A DNA stretch of 64,000 bases, taken from NCBI RefSeq assembly GCF_014529535.1, contig NW_023503325.1:514261-578260 (forward strand). Reading direction: 5' to 3'. Every line of letters starts with the position of its first letter. Within the stretch, counting starts at the first letter, position 1. The stretch is from Bradysia coprophila (taxonomy: Eukaryota; Arthropoda; Insecta; Diptera; Sciaridae). The translations under genes and the position numbers were made by a program. The notes under the pieces were generated by a model. The model was not told the DNA's origin and did no database searches. It saw only the letters and a list, made by a program, of their open reading frames with translations. Positions 31,101 through 43,901 of this stretch are shown here, piece after piece.

Positions 31101-34100
31101 AATAACATAAACATGTCATCAACAGTAATTGTACAGAATTAACACCAGTTGTTGTGGTGGCTTGGATAGTGCATGCCACTCATTGTCAGATTAGATAATT
31201 TCTAGAGTCACACACACACACACACACAAATGTCGTTTTAAACTGTCTAATTGCAGTAGTTAAACTGGTGGCATTTTGTTACACTTGAAATGAATGTATG
31301 TGCACCATTCCAACATAAGATTATTCAATATTCATAGTTTGATCAAACGGTTTGGATGTTGCAGTTGCTACAGCATATTGTACTCACGTTACATTAAATT
31401 GTAGGGAGAAGCGATTTTGATCTTGACTTTTCCACTTTCTTACTATCGACTGATTTGATTGATTGATTTGTTCGTTTAGAGATTTCACTAACAGCCTTTC
31501 ATAGGCACCACACCTCGAAGAATGCAAATACTCTGTGAGGAAAGTTAGGTGCTTAACAGATATCTCGCCTAAATGTAGGCTACACACAATTTCATCGTAT
31601 TTGGGTTACGTCATACGAGCCTTTCAGTTACAGCCACCAAACACACTGCAACTACCCAAATTCTGAGGCTTGAGTGGACGTTGCCAATTAATCGCTAGAA
31701 AAATTCCATGTGGAATTGTCTGACAGGGGATTCGAATCCGGATCATTTTGTTGGAAGGCGAGAACGTCACGACTGAGCCATCCCGTCCGTAATGAATCTA
31801 ACATTGTTAGTAAAGGAGCTACTGTTCTAACTGCTGTTCACCTGACATTTCTGCTGTTGAAAAGCCTCTTTTTAAGCGGAATATTAGGCAAAAGTAAGAG
31901 TATGGTTGATAACATTGATAATATTGTTTTCACAACACAGACGAGATAATAGTCATTTTCTACCCTCTCCCCTCCACTAAAACTTTGTTGTCAAAGGCCT
32001 TTGTTGTGAAAAATGTTGTATTTTATCTCGGGAAAACGACTGAAAATTGCATTTTGTGGCCCTCGAAATGCAATTTCCAATATTTATACTCGTTGATCTG
32101 ATGTGTAGTCGAGGTCAATAAACACACGTAAACGAGAGTTTTCATTATATCCCGAGTTATGTAATGGATTTTACATGCTAAGGGCGTCGAAAGTAGTGCT
32201 TGGAACATGGAAATTTCGAGTTTCAATACACACTTCTTTCGACGCCTTCAAAAGGCGAGATAAAAATGAAAAGTCAATTTTTCGGCTTTGCCTCGGATCA
32301 ACAAAATTCACACGAAAACTCGACCTGCCATGTAAATGTCTGACTATTTCATGTCCATATGTCAAGCTTCAACAGATCCACATCCAATTTCCACAAACAA
32401 AATCAATTCTAATTTCGGCAAATTTCATGCATTGCTCCCACACCTTCCAAATTTAAGGCCGAAAGCACACGAGCATTTTTGAGTTGCTGTGCTCGACACT
32501 TATGCTGCGTTTTCCATTGTAATCCGATTTGTAGTATACGTTTAAGAATGGACAACGCAGCATCTCGATCTTAGCTTAGCTCTGTGAGCATATCTTACAT
32601 GATCTCATATTGTTCGATTTCACAAGTGTACCAAAGCCGTGTCCTATGAACGGAAACTTCCAAAAATGGACAAATATATGAGCGAGAGGAGAGGTAAATT
32701 CAACGATTTGATACTGGATGATGTCCGATCAACCGATTAAGAGACTTGTCCCTATGTTTTTCTCAATAGCAGCAAACGTTTGAAATGTATTCCATTCGGA
32801 TTGGGAGTGGTAACTGATTCCACGAATCTATTTTTAAGCCGATGAAGAAAGTAACCAAAACCCTGTCGTCCGGTGCTTCCCTTTAGTTCGTGCTTCTAAC
32901 AGGTTACAAGAATACAAAGCCCTCAATTGACATCATTTTGAGACTTTTCACACTTTTATGCCCACTTGTATCGTTGAAGGATGTTCGTTCGTATTAAACG
33001 GTTCCGATTTCTATTTGCAGATGGAAAATTTATTTTGGAGTTGGCGCGGTCGAGAAGAGAAGGCGATCGTTCTGGTTGGGTCGCTGTGCCACGGAAAACG
33101 TATTGGCCGCCATCAGCTCCACCGCCTGCCACAAATATTCCACAGAATACCAAACACGAAAGTTCGGCATCATTAAGTGGTAATTGATAACCCGTCTTTT
33201 TATATCGCACCTCGGCAAACCGTCTGACCAAATATTTCAGTTTCAGATGATAACAGTTCCATACAATCGTCGCCATGGCAAAGAGATCATTGCTGGAAGC
33301 AGTCAACGCCCCGTCGGAATATATCCAACGAAATGTGCATGTACTTTCGTCGGTGCACCGATTTGTCGTCTTCATCGAAACTGTACAAAATCGCACAAAA
33401 GAAACGCAGACGTCCCTACGATACAGTCACAAATATTCCAAACAATGACAATGAATTAGTTGATAAGAAAACCGATGAGCACGAACACAATTCACAGATA
33501 CGCGTGAAAGAAGAACCACCGGATGTGGTTGCCAACGACAGTGATGATAAATCAGTGATACAAAAACCGATCAAAATAAAAACGGAACCATCCGTGAGCA
33601 ATGGACGCCGTGCGAACAATAAGATTTTGAATAGGACGAAGCTGAGCGACGTTCTGCAGAAGCTTATTGACCGAGTTCCGGGCATATTGTTATCGGCGTC
33701 GAACAATTCCAACGCCAACACAGCGACGGTGGCGAATCATTTGAATGCCAACAATTCGAGAATTGATCTCAATAATCACCAGCATATGTCACCGCGCAAA
33801 CGAATTCTCCGAGAACTCGAACAGGTGTCGCTGGATGAATTTGAGTCAACCAAGAAGAAACCACGTACCAAGCACACGGGGAACAATCACACCGCATCGA
33901 ATGACGTGTCGTTGCCCGGTGACTTACATAATGCCACTACAACGAATAGTCATTCAAGTATATGCAATGGCAATAGTAAGGATACCATTCCGACAACGCA
34001 GGCTGCGCCTCGGCCAGTCAGCAGTTACAGCATAACATCCCTGTTAGGTCACAACAACAACAACAGTATCAAAAATGATTCGGGTGCTAATAACAACAAC

Positions 34101-37100
34101 AACAAAGGATCACCGGTGCAATTCCATCAAACGCCGCAAAAAATGTCGTCGGCATTCAGTACGCGAAAAAAATCTCCGTCATACAATCCGAACAATTCCA
34201 TCAAAACTCCGAGCAGGAATGCCACACCGTCAAGTCTTCAAAACAATTTCAATCGGAGTCCGTCGACGAGTTCGCCGATCAGTTACGGCCGAAACAATCA
34301 TTCGCCCGACTTGAGTCCCAGTCCCGAACAAACGTACGCGCGCTACCGACCGTATAACGTTCAGTATCCACCACCACCATCGTCGGCCGGATTCCATCCG
34401 TATATGTCAGTGTCTTCGCGGGGATCATTATCGCCACCATATTCGACGGAGTCTGCACTATTTCTTTCCAATCTTTCAACCAGATCTCCCAATCAGCAAT
34501 ATGTGTCGACGACATCGACTCAGGAAAGTAGTTCACCATTACCATATTCACGATATTCGCCGTCCGGCTATTCGCAAGTATCACCGCAACACTTTAGTTC
34601 CAATAAATCATCGTCCATGTATTCCACATCGACTAATTCCAACAGTACAAACAAAAGTAAGGTCGCCACATCGACTAGTATTAAGAAAAAGACAGAATTG
34701 AGTCACGACGCTCAATCGATAATTGGAGGTGGCGGTAGTAGTCGCACCGTACCGACAACCAAAAATTCAGCACACAGACAGCAATACGGTTCACCGGTGT
34801 CGTCCCTAAGCGCCGAGCCAAAATCCAATGACGTTTTCTACAAGCCAATGTCCACCAACGACTCCAGCAAAAAGGACTGCGATCGAGGCGGCATGAAATC
34901 CATTCTATCGACAGCCGGTAGTTCGGCAACGTCTCCGGACCCGTCGAACCAGCACTACGAAAAAGATTACCAGCCACAAATCAGCACCACAAACAGTTCG
35001 TCCGTACTATCTCGACTGGAAATCGAGTCAAATGCACTGCGATCAAATGCGCAAGCGTACCAGCAAAACATGATGTACATGTTTCCGCCGCCACATCATT
35101 CGGCCGTCGGCATTCCACCAACCGGTTCCTATATTCCACCACCACCAGTTTACTATCATTCGTTGGCAGTAGCTGGATTCTACCGTGACTATATGCACTT
35201 TGCCGCAGCACCGCCCTCCAGACTGTCGAATCCGTTGCTGGCAACTTATGCCAGCATGCATCCAAATCCGCCAATGGCCACAAACGGTCCATGGGGATCT
35301 GTGCCTAATAACAATCAACCTGCCGATAATATCTTATCATTTCGAATCAAACAAGAGGAAACGAATTCTGGTGAGACACGATTTTGATTTTTTTTGACAC
35401 ATTTTTGTTTTTGATCTTTTGTTGACTTTTCAAGTGAATGAAAAACGTTCCTTGCAATGATCTCATACCTGCCAAAATTCAATGCATCTCCTTCCAATGA
35501 TACTAAATTTGTCTTTGTGTTAGTTCAAATCTCAACGAGTGCACGGAATTATTCGAGAAGAGACCAACTGAATCTCGAATTTATATTTCATAGAAAGCTA
35601 CATTCTTCCTTTATCGTGACACTACATGCATGTTCAGGTTCAGTGTTTCTTGTTGTTCGCGTTTTAGATGCAGAGGAACCAAGGGAACCGATAGAAGTAA
35701 TAGTCAAATTTTCACCAATCTTTTCAACCGCTAATTCAGCTGCTGCTTTATTTATTACTAAAACTAATATGGTGAATCTCTCTTCAAGTCTAGGTCTGGA
35801 ACTAAATTTTTGCTTCCCACTGCTATGGCAGACTGTTTTTTCTAATAATTCCTCTAATTGTTTCCCAGTCGTTGAATGTAAGGACCAAATATCTTACGGC
35901 GAGCTAAGAGAACTAGGAGAGACCAATCTTCCCAATTTTAAAAAGCTCGTAACTTTTTAAGTTATTTTCGTGATTTTTTGACCTAAATCAATTATTTTTC
36001 ATACGATCTGAAACAGTTTTTTTAAACGTCATTGAAATAAATATCTCAGACTAAAGATCGCCGATGGTACTCTAAGCGAGGAAAGAGTACAAAATTTGAG
36101 ACTGAAATTACTTCGTTATGTACGTTACATGGCAAAAACGAGCAGAGACATACCCTACGTTGCATTTACCTTTTGTAGAAATAGGAGGAAATAGACATTC
36201 AGAATGAGAGATAGATGCCAATTTAATAAAGGAAATTTCGACGGCTTCGACATAACACATAGTTCTAAGCAAACAAATGTTGGTATGCCTAAACACCCAC
36301 TTTCACTCATTCTACAGTCCCAATATAATTGGGCACACCATCAATCAGAAGAATTTCTTCAAACAGTTTGAACTCAACGGCCATTTCGAAATTTTATGTA
36401 GGCGACTGCACAATTTTATAAAAAGAAATCTGTACATTTTGGAGGAGCCGTAGAACCAATTGTTTGCTAGAATGATTTTTTACATCGATTAAACATAACT
36501 TACAAGAATTACCTCGACCAATTGAGATAAGTTGCCGCAAGAAGAAAGTAATATTTCCCACTGTTAGAATGTTTTTGTTCTGCTGACGTACTTTTCTCGT
36601 CTTTTAAAATTATTTAAGAGGTATCGGTGATCAGCTAAAATTGTAACCTATACATTTGCGTGTCTCACACTGCTACAACTGCTACAACAAAATGTATTTT
36701 CTGTTGAAAGCTACCACATTCGTGGTCGGAATTGCGGTCGAACTTTTTTCAAAAAGGATTCTGATGGAAAGATATCGTCAAAAGAAAACTAAAATCCAAT
36801 ATTAAAAAATCGCCCCTTTTCAGAAAAGCACCGATGCCTCTTAACTTTAAACAAACTTTAAAATTCAATTCATTAGAAAAATTGTGAGGAAAACAATAGA
36901 CAAAGTTTTATCCTAAATTTACTAAGTGAAATGAGTGAAGCCTGATATTTTTAGAGTTATTGGAGCCCATGCTCGACACGTTGAAGTTAATTGCGGCTTG
37001 CCAACTTTCGGCACCCTGGACTTTACTTAAATCGTCGAGGAATGCCTCCAAATAAATTTCTAAAAATCCAAAACGGAATTCTAGATTTTTAGAAATATAT

Positions 37101-38256
37101 TTGGAGGCATTCCTCGACGATTTAAGTAAAGTCCAGGGTGCCGAAGGTTGACAAGCCGCAATTAACTTCAACGTGAAGCTAAAACATTGTCTACGTTCAA
37201 TAAATTTCCGTTGTATTGCAGAATTGCCCAACCTTCTTTGATGCTTCGTAGGTGGTAATTACCCTCTTTTGAATTTTCCCAACCGATTTTGTGATTTCTG
37301 GTACGTATCACATATCTTGCTACTGCAGATTTCTTGTACTTGTATCGTCATACATTTCCTCCGTGATCGTTTATTCTTTCAGCGAAACGTAGTGATTCAC
37401 CGAAATAATTTGAATCACAAGAATTGCACATAATCTTGTATATTCCTGCTGGTTCATTCTCTTCTTTGTCTCTGATGCTGTTTAAAAATTTTTGTACTTT
37501 TACCCCTGGAGTCTTTTTGGTTTAAAAAGCAACTTAAAAAAAAACAAATTTTTTGCGTGAAAATGCCAACGTTTTCACTTCTTTGGTCAAAAATTTGAGA
37601 AGCATCCCTGTTTCTTTGTAAAATTGCGTATGCGATCATCATAGACCATCGATTTACTCTGCTGAATGTGTTCGGTGAAACCATCTACCTCATATCCATT
37701 TTCCATCATTTCTCCCATATACGAATAGATACGAAGTCTGACGCATTTTCCAGTGGAATTTTCTATATGTTACAAGAATGGTATTCGACCCTAGAAAGAA
37801 GCCGAAACCACTTTCAAAAAAATACTTCGAAACTTGTGTGGCTGGTGAAAGGTGATCAAAAACCGAAAACTTGCCCTTTTCTTACAAAAAATTCTCCGCT
37901 TACACGAGCCGTGCAGACCGTACAGTGTCGTAGGGGTTGTCATTAGAAAGGTAATCATATGTACTATTGAGCCCGGATAGGGACAATTGCTTTTAAAGTT
38001 CACACAAGCTTCGAATAATTTTTTTTGAAAGTGGTTTTGGTTTCTAGGGTCGAAGTAGGATATAGAAAATTCGACTGGAAAATGCGTCCGATTTTTGAAG
38101 GCTGTTTTTCAAAAGAATCAATCATTATTTTTGAAGAACAATGATTTGAAGCGTGTTATCCGCAGTCGAATTAAGATTTTTTATATCACGTCTGTGTTAA
38201 TTAACGGAAATTCGATTTATTTTGCAGATGTCCCACTCAACTTGTCGAAACACTGA
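25155..38256 (+). CDS. H: Hairless, Su(H)-binding Notch co-repressor
   Basis: Four coding exons: 25155-25341, 33021-33179, 33241-35370 and 38228-38256; 834 residues. Donors are GTAAAA, GTAATT and GTGAGA; acceptors are TTTGCAG, TTTCAG and TTTTGCAG; phases agree at every join. The Su(H)-binding core is GGRLQFFKDGKFILELARSR from residue 55, split by intron 1 inside FFK|D. It is followed by SDDNSSIQSSPWQRDHCWKQ (117-136), a basic KKRRRP (169-174), the Groucho-binding motif YSITSLLG (378-385) and a C-terminal PLNLSKH, the CtBP-binding motif (PLNLS 828-832). These match Drosophila Hairless as I recall it. Hairless tethers Groucho and CtBP to Su(H) to silence Notch targets. VKEE, IKTE and IKQE fit SUMO-site consensus. 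The remainder is Asn/Ser-rich and probably disordered. An in-frame stop precedes the chosen ATG. Confidence 0.93.
25998..26240. mobile_element. foldback in Hairless intron 1, interrupted by MITE B copy 5
   Basis: GGGCGTAGATTCTCGTAGCG at 25998 pairs with the reverse of GCGACGAGGATCTACGCC near 26222-26240. A full MITE B copy (26031-26163) sits inside, and the right half contains a further CTGTCAAGTTACGAA hairpin. Confidence 0.65.
26555..26774. mobile_element. MITE family E, copy 2
   Basis: Ends ACAGTTAGAGGCAGTAAAAT and, reversed, ATTTCAGTCCATCTGACTGT. The middle contains GATCCACACAAACAATCAAA and its reverse. It lies in Hairless intron 1. Confidence 0.8.
26775..28411. other. Hairless intron 1, unassigned stretch
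   Basis: No exon, RNA gene or repeat could be supported here. AT-rich with scattered short frames only. Confidence 0.4.
28412..28533. mobile_element. MITE family B, copy 6
   Basis: AAGGCTTGACTTCAACTTAC at the left, GACAGCTCGCTCTCTTACG in the middle and a reversed end. It lies in Hairless intron 1. Confidence 0.65.
28761..28898. mobile_element. MITE family B, copy 7
   Basis: AAGGCTTGATTTCCACTTAC, then CAAAAAAGTACTCCGTGTGA, and the reversed right half GAGTACTTTTTGTTGGGTGG. It lies in Hairless intron 1. Confidence 0.8.
29985..30115. repeat. inverted repeat in Hairless intron 1
   Basis: GTGGGTTTAGTACTGCTATA (30001-30020) pairs imperfectly with CTATAGCAGTACTGGTAGCCAAACCCAT (from 30064), with a loop of about 45 bases. 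A small foldback of an unassigned family. Confidence 0.6.
31207..31228. repeat. CA microsatellite
   Basis: About nine CA units in Hairless intron 1. Confidence 0.85.
31720..31792 (-). repeat. tRNA-like sequence, possible SINE head
   Basis: On the minus strand an A-box-like TGGCTCAGTCGTGA is followed, about 30 bases later, by a B-box-like GGATTCGAATCC. Acceptor and T-stem pairing are poor, so a working tRNA is unlikely. A degenerate tRNA-derived SINE end, or chance, is more likely. Confidence 0.35.
32005..32330. mobile_element. foldback family N fragments in Hairless intron 1
   Basis: Two neighbouring units carry the family blocks GAGTTTTCRTGTG, TTGTTGATCCGAGGC-type sequence and TTTTATCTCG: one at 32005-32165 and one at 32240-32325. 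Better preserved relatives are at 39713-39825 and about 58978-59045. Confidence 0.5.
35457..35960 (+). other. 167-codon open frame inside Hairless intron 3, probably not a gene
   Basis: An ATG-to-stop frame with no recognised domain or signal. It lies in an intron on the same strand, is AT-rich and rich in Ser and Asn, and has no promoter or poly(A) signal that I can point to. It is listed so the stretch is accounted for. Chance is the likeliest explanation; a readthrough form of exon 3 is excluded because exon 3 meets a stop at 35385. Confidence 0.15.
36977..37175. mobile_element. 199-bp foldback family I, copy 1
   Basis: About 90-bp arms, near-perfect by eye: CACGTTGAAGTTAATTGCGG at the left and CCGCAATTAACTTCAACGTG at the right. 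It lies in Hairless intron 3. A second copy, in opposite orientation as shown by the loop, is at 44164-44360. Confidence 0.9.
37733..38103. mobile_element. foldback element in Hairless intron 3
   Basis: Arms of about 105 bases at 37733-37840 and 37998-38103: GACGCATTTTCCAGTGGAAT and TTTCTATATGTTAC at the left, with the reversed GTAGGATATAGAAAATTCGAC and CTGGAAAATGCGTC at the right. The arms are diverged. It ends about 125 bases before the last Hairless exon. Confidence 0.7.
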
Positions 38257-38800
38257 AACAAGAACGACACAAAAAGCAAGAATTTTTATATTTTTTTTTG
38301 GGACCACAAATAGAGAAAACATCAATACCGATAAATACAAACTAAGTGAAGAAAGAAAAGGTATATTTATATGTAATAAGCTGTTGATATAGAAAATAGC
38401 AAATTTATTATAAAAAATTATTAACAAAAAAAAGAAGAAATGAAAAGAAAACAAGGAAGGAGAAAACCGTATAGACACGGACACACAAACACACAACTCA
38501 TATATATATATATGAAACATTTATACATCTTTAACACAAGCCAACAAAACAAGAAAATATATTTAAACAAAACAAAACAAAAAAAAAACTAATAACGAAA
38601 AATGTTGTATACACTGCATCTGCATCTATAATTTTGACGATTAATGAAACACTAATAACTGATAATTTTTTTTTTATAAATATTTTATAGTAAACGAAGA
38701 AAAATACAGAATCTAGAATTAAAACGAGAGAAAATAAACCTGGAGGGTTGGAGATGAGAGAAACAACAAATCAATAAAGGGAACAGAAGGGAAAATTGTA
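38257..38800 (+). other. Hairless 3' UTR
   Basis: Very AT-rich sequence after the TGA. AATAAA occurs at 38733-38738 and 38773-38778, the likely poly(A) signals. A TATATATATATA run lies near 38501. Confidence 0.55.
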
Positions 38801-41800
38801 TTAAAACAGAAAGTATAAATTATATAGTTGTGTAAGACAATGAAGAGTGAATCTCAGCCGTTCTGAAATATAGACTGAATTTATATATTTTTGAAAATAT
38901 TACTAAAAAAAGAAGAAATAGAGAGATGGGGAGAGAGAGATATAAAAGAGAGAGTGAAGAGTAAACAAAACAAAAAAAAAATGGGAAAACATTTTTATAA
39001 ATATAGAAAAGTCATTAAAATTTTAGCAATTCATTTTCAAAGTTATATAATGTGCCTTTGAAAACAAAACAAAAAAACAAAAAACCTAAATTCTGAACAT
39101 TTTTTTTTTGTAAAATTGTGCATTCTATTTTGGCTAGAAATTCATTGGATGGTGGAATGATATTTCATTTAATTGAATTAATTGAATTTAAATAATGAAT
39201 TGAACATTTTGTTTCGGTGAAAAGAAAAGTAGAAAGAAGAACTAGATTTGAATGTCTTGCGAATGACGATTGAATCCTCCGGCTGTACAAACACCTTAAA
39301 TTACAGTGGACAATATTTCTCCACTATTTCGATTCAACTGTTTGACCAACTGGTCCACGTAAACAAAGTCAGTTAGTTTTCTAATCAGGAGTAGATAAAA
39401 CTGGCAACAGTGGTTGGTTTATTGTCGATAACTAACGAGAGTGTCATGTGAGTCTAAGGTATCACTAGCATCGTGCGAACATATTTTGAGACATTAGAAT
39501 ATTGCATAGCAGAATACCAAAATTCATAAACTTTCTGTCGCAATGCCTAAAGCTGTGCTATGAAACAAATGCTATCGAAATCTTTTGACCAGCAAGAGTT
39601 GCTCAATCGATCGGAATTCAACCAATGAGAAGTTCGAAGACACGGATGACATGGGCATAAAGAGACTATAAGGTAGATTGAAATAAATAGTATTTTACAT
39701 AACTAAGGATGAAAAGATGAAAAGTAGAGTTTTCGTGTGAATTTTGTTGATCCGAGGCGAAGCCGAGGTCAATTAACACACGAAAACGAGACTTTTCATT
39801 TTTATCACGAGTTACGTTTGCGCCGTGTCGACGTTACCTCCTACTCTTTTATATCCATTGGTTTGTTTACATGGATCAGCTGGTCAAACATCTGAATCAA
39901 AATAGTGCACAAAATTGAAAGTCGTCCACTGTAGTAAAGAATTTCTCTTTAATTGAAAGACATTATTTTGAGCGACAAATTACTCGACAATTTCTCATTT
40001 TATTGAGGATAATATCACTAAAACGTCGGTCAATTCAACTATCACCGGGTCCTTATGCGAAGAGCTTCCCAAACTGATCAGATCGGAAATTAGGCTGGTG
40101 GTGGGGAATTAACGAACCTCACTGTAAGCTTAACGAACACCTACAAAAAATAGATTCGGTCTATTGATCCTATCTGTTCTTGTGGCTTAGCACCTGAGAC
40201 CGTTGTTTATAAACTCTTAGGGAACGAGCCTAGGTTTTGCACCTTCTGGTAATATGAATTCCACGATGAGAATTTACTGGAAGATTCCAGCAACAGTAGA
40301 AGTAGTAGCTGTTTGGAATAGTAAATAAAGGATTTTTGATCTTGGTTTCTGCTTTCAGATTTTGCAAAGCTTCCCTTCTTTCCGATTTAATCTCCAAGTT
40401 CTTAGGAGCTAATTTGGATCGTGTACTTGATGGCATTTTAAGACACATATTATAGCAATGCACTTTTTCCCGGGGCAAAAAAAAAAAGGAAATCCGTACA
40501 AGACCGAAATTTTGCGGCGAGAGCACAGTGAGCGCCCCATATCGCTTTAGTTGGAATCTCCTATTTTCTACGGTCTAAATTAATTCCAACAAATGTACTG
40601 CACCTTTTAGTGATGTTATCCTCGATCTATTTACGTTTGTGTTGGACAGAGTCGACGCATGTACGTCCTACGATCGTCTGTTTATCAATTTCTTGCTCAA
40701 AATAATGTATTCTGAACGTGTGAACTAGATCAATGTTGCTGTTGAAGTATTTTGAAAGTCTGACAGGGGTCATTTGTCAAGTCCTTTGTGACTCTTTGGT
40801 CCATTTTGAGACTATTTTCAGGCTTCACCATGTTACGAAACAAACAAAAGTAAAATGTCAACATTTTGAATTGAAATAAAAGTCTGTAGAGAGGAACTAA
40901 TGACTGGATGAAGTCCCGTTGACAATATTATTTGATTGGCGTGGCTTTTTCACACAGACAACCTAAAGCGGCAAAGCCTAACGACTAAATTTAGTTCTTA
41001 AGATCAAACTCTTGCTGCGACTTAATTTTTAAATCGACTTTGCACAACACGTTGGACGAACAAGGTTCAACCAGTTTCGTGCATGTAAACTATTTGAGTA
41101 ACTTTCTTGTCACTTCGACGAAAATCGAACATTAAGTTGTTTTCTCGTCGAGGTGATGACAAAGTTCCAGACACTTTTCCCAATATATTGTCATTCTGAC
41201 TTCATTGACTCTATGATTTTCATTTCCTCTCTTTTCCACAATAACTGCAATTGTCGGTCTAAATAAAGTTTCATTTTAAAGCCAATAAGTCTACGGGCAA
41301 AGAGCTTCCTAATCGAAAAAAAAAACGTTAAATTTCCTAGCCAGATTGGTCTTCATCGGTAAATGCAATGGAATTGTAGACTTTAAAATGAAATCGAATT
41401 TCGGTATAAGGTAAATGAAATTGTAAACGACGTTGCGTTTAAACGAGTTACAGTTTGACAGTATTAGATTTGAGCGTATCGAGACTTTAGACATTCCATT
41501 CACTCAAGAAACATTTTTTTATAACGGACTGAGACGTTGATTAATGTCACTACTGATAATATACGAAGTTGTTTCTCGGCGTAATTGAATGTTTAACCGA
41601 AAAAAAGTGGGGAAGAGACGACCCTTATGTGTCTATTATAGAGTCGAATGAACCTTCCCTCCCAAAGAAAAAAACCGATTAGGTGAAACATATTCCGGAA
41701 TACAAATCGTCATTCAGCTTTTCATTCGATTTTAGTTTTACGTAATTTGTCTTCAAAGAGAAAAACCAGTGATTAAACCCCTGTAAATAATGAACGTTCT

Positions 41801-42000
41801 ATCGAAATTTTGTGATTCCTTAAATAACATTAAATACAAACAGAATATTGGACAACAAAATGTAACCTCTCAACGCAATGGCCCATTCGTTCAGTCTTGT
41901 CACAACAATATTCTTTCGAAAATGTGGTCAAATTAAATTGTCCACCTCGAGATCCACCTACAGTGTGAACTGGAGATGTATTTCTTATTGACTTGTGGTG
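38801..42000. other. intergenic DNA, no supported gene
   Basis: AT-rich with short GA-rich runs at 38915-38960. It contains foldback N (39713-39825). A 98-codon minus-strand frame at 40230-40526 has a basic, Lys/Glu-rich middle but no recognisable domain and no splice context, and I do not call it. Confidence 0.45.
39713..39825. mobile_element. foldback family N, best copy
   Basis: GAGTTTTCGTGTGAATTTTG and TTGATCCGAGGC at the left pair with GCCGAGGTCAATTAACACAC and GAAAACGAGAC at the right. Confidence 0.65.
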
Positions 42001-42216
42001 CAGTCAGAGGCAGTGAAATTTCAGCATGACTTTGCTTAAGCTGTTCTACAGCTGATCTACACAAACAATTAAAACTGTTTACACGTCTTTATCACTGCCA
42101 CGCGTGTGCGTGTAGCGGTTTCAACCGTTTAAACAGATATAAACAGTTTGGATTGTATGGGTGGATCAGCTGAAGAAAATTCATGCTGAAATTTCACAAT
42201 CACAGCCTCTGACTGT
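42001..42216. mobile_element. MITE family E, copy 3
   Basis: CAGTCAGAGGCAGTGAAATT at the left; AATCACAGCCTCTGACTG at the right; inner CACGCGTGTGCGTGTAGCGG near the centre. Confidence 0.8.
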
Positions 42217-42817
42217 ACCTTCCTCTTTCTAGTTTAGAGTGATACCACACAATTGTGTATGTGGCTGCAGACTCCAAAAAAAATTTGTTTCAAAAATTTC
42301 CGATCCATTTTAAGCCTACGAAAATCCGTCAAAGTTTCACGTAAGAGAGGTAGAAATATACTTTTTTTCACTCTAACCAACGCGCTTTTATGTTCCACGA
42401 ATTTTCGTGGACGTAAAATGGATCGCAAAATTGTGAAAAAAAAAATTATTTGGAATCTGTTACCACAGACAATATTTTGTGGCGCTCTAAACTAGGACAA
42501 AAAAAAACGACAAGTCGATTAGAAATACGCTAGTGGACACTTCTGAGCGAAAGCAATGTTTTGCAATATTTTATTTCCAGTTAAGCTTCCAGTTAAGTTA
42601 TCTCAATCTGAGCAAAATTGTAAAACAATTCTAAAAATGTCAGAGTTACTAAACTCGGTATGCGGTTCTATTTTTTAGTAAACTCCCATTTCCAACGTGT
42701 TAAAATATCTAATTGAAATGTCACAGAAATATGAGTACAATTCCCGTAAGAATCTAGTACATCAGCTCCTCGAAACGTATACCTCTGACCTCTAACTATC
42801 TAAAGTGAATTATTCAC

Positions 42818-43000
42818 TGAATAGGGTCAGTGTACTGGTATCCAACAGGGCTTATTTTCAAGACTTTTCATGAATTTTCTTGAATTCAAGAAAATCAAGA
42901 AAAATTCCGGACATGTACGAGTGTTCTTTCATTCATTCAAAGCTGTCCGAATACTCATAAGTGACCGGAGACTAGTACACTGACCCTATATAGGGGCAAA
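42818..43000. repeat. inverted repeat with internal near-palindrome
   Basis: GGGTCAGTGTACTGG (42825) pairs with CTAGTACACTGACCCTAT (42972). TTTTCTTGAATTCAAGAAAA lies in the loop and is itself a palindrome. Confidence 0.55.
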
Positions 43001-43901
43001 CTGACAAAGAATGTTTAAGAATCTTTTGTTTTGAGTGCTTCGTCTTCTTGTATTTGAAGATAAAACAAAAACCTTAGGCGAATATACACCCTTCCATAAC
43101 TGAATACAGATTTGAAGAGAAATTAATAAAAAAAGAGAAAACTTCGACACAAAATTTATCGGTAAAATTTAAATTAGTAAAAATGTTAGGGCATTGCTTT
43201 ACTTCACATAACCTTACAATTGATTAGTTCAACCAATTGCATCAAAAGTAATTGCAATCTAAATAACTTAGTAAGTCACGCATGTAGCAACTTTCTTAAT
43301 CTGGGATCAGACAACTATTGAGATGACAATAGCAGCTGGACAGCTTGTCATCATTTAATATGCCGTGTTTCTTATGCAGATAATGTCAACCGACTTTGCG
43401 TGACTATAAAACCCGTATAATAACGCATGGGCTTGTTCCACGGTCATTTCGAAATGTCAAATGTCATACACAGAAGGCAACTTAACCTCAACTTTCAGGC
43501 TGACGAAAATTTAATCGAAAAATGTACAAAGAAATTGACTTTTTAGGTTATGTTCATCACTGTGGATGAAATCGTTGTTATTCGTGTTGTCAAAGTTCGG
43601 GTTTATAGTTAGTTGGAACAAACTTATAAGCAGTGTGTTTGTATGATAGAAGATGGCGTCACACAGCAACGAGAGAGAGAGAGATCTTTTGTGCTTCTTT
43701 TTTTGCTTCTTTTGTTTATTACCCAACTTGCCAGGAGAACAAAAGAAAAAAAATAAATTAGGCATTCTTCTACTCGCTGTAACTGGCTCAATCCGCAAAA
43801 GTCTAGAATGCAAGTTTTTCTTTCACTCTACCACACATTGCCATTGTTTCATGCATTTGTGAAAATACATTTTTCATGCTAGCGATGCGAAAATCCTTAT
43901 T

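Noticed and set aside
31720-31792. Functional tRNA gene
   Set aside because: Acceptor and T-stem pairing fail despite A/B-box-like sequence.
32956-33396. 146-codon minus-strand frame across Hairless exons 2 and 3
   Set aside because: Shadow of Hairless coding sequence; no independent support.
33745-35318. Several 60-100-codon frames on both strands within Hairless exon 3
   Set aside because: They arise from the Asn/Ser/Pro-rich codon bias of the real frame.
35457-35960. 167-codon frame in Hairless intron 3 as a real gene or exon
   Set aside because: No recognisable motif; in-frame join to exon 3 is blocked by the stop at 35385, and the PLNLSKH exon fits perfectly in phase without it.
40230-40526. 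98-codon minus frame with Lys/Glu-rich middle
   Set aside because: No domain, splice sites or promoter; the start is followed by a low-complexity run.
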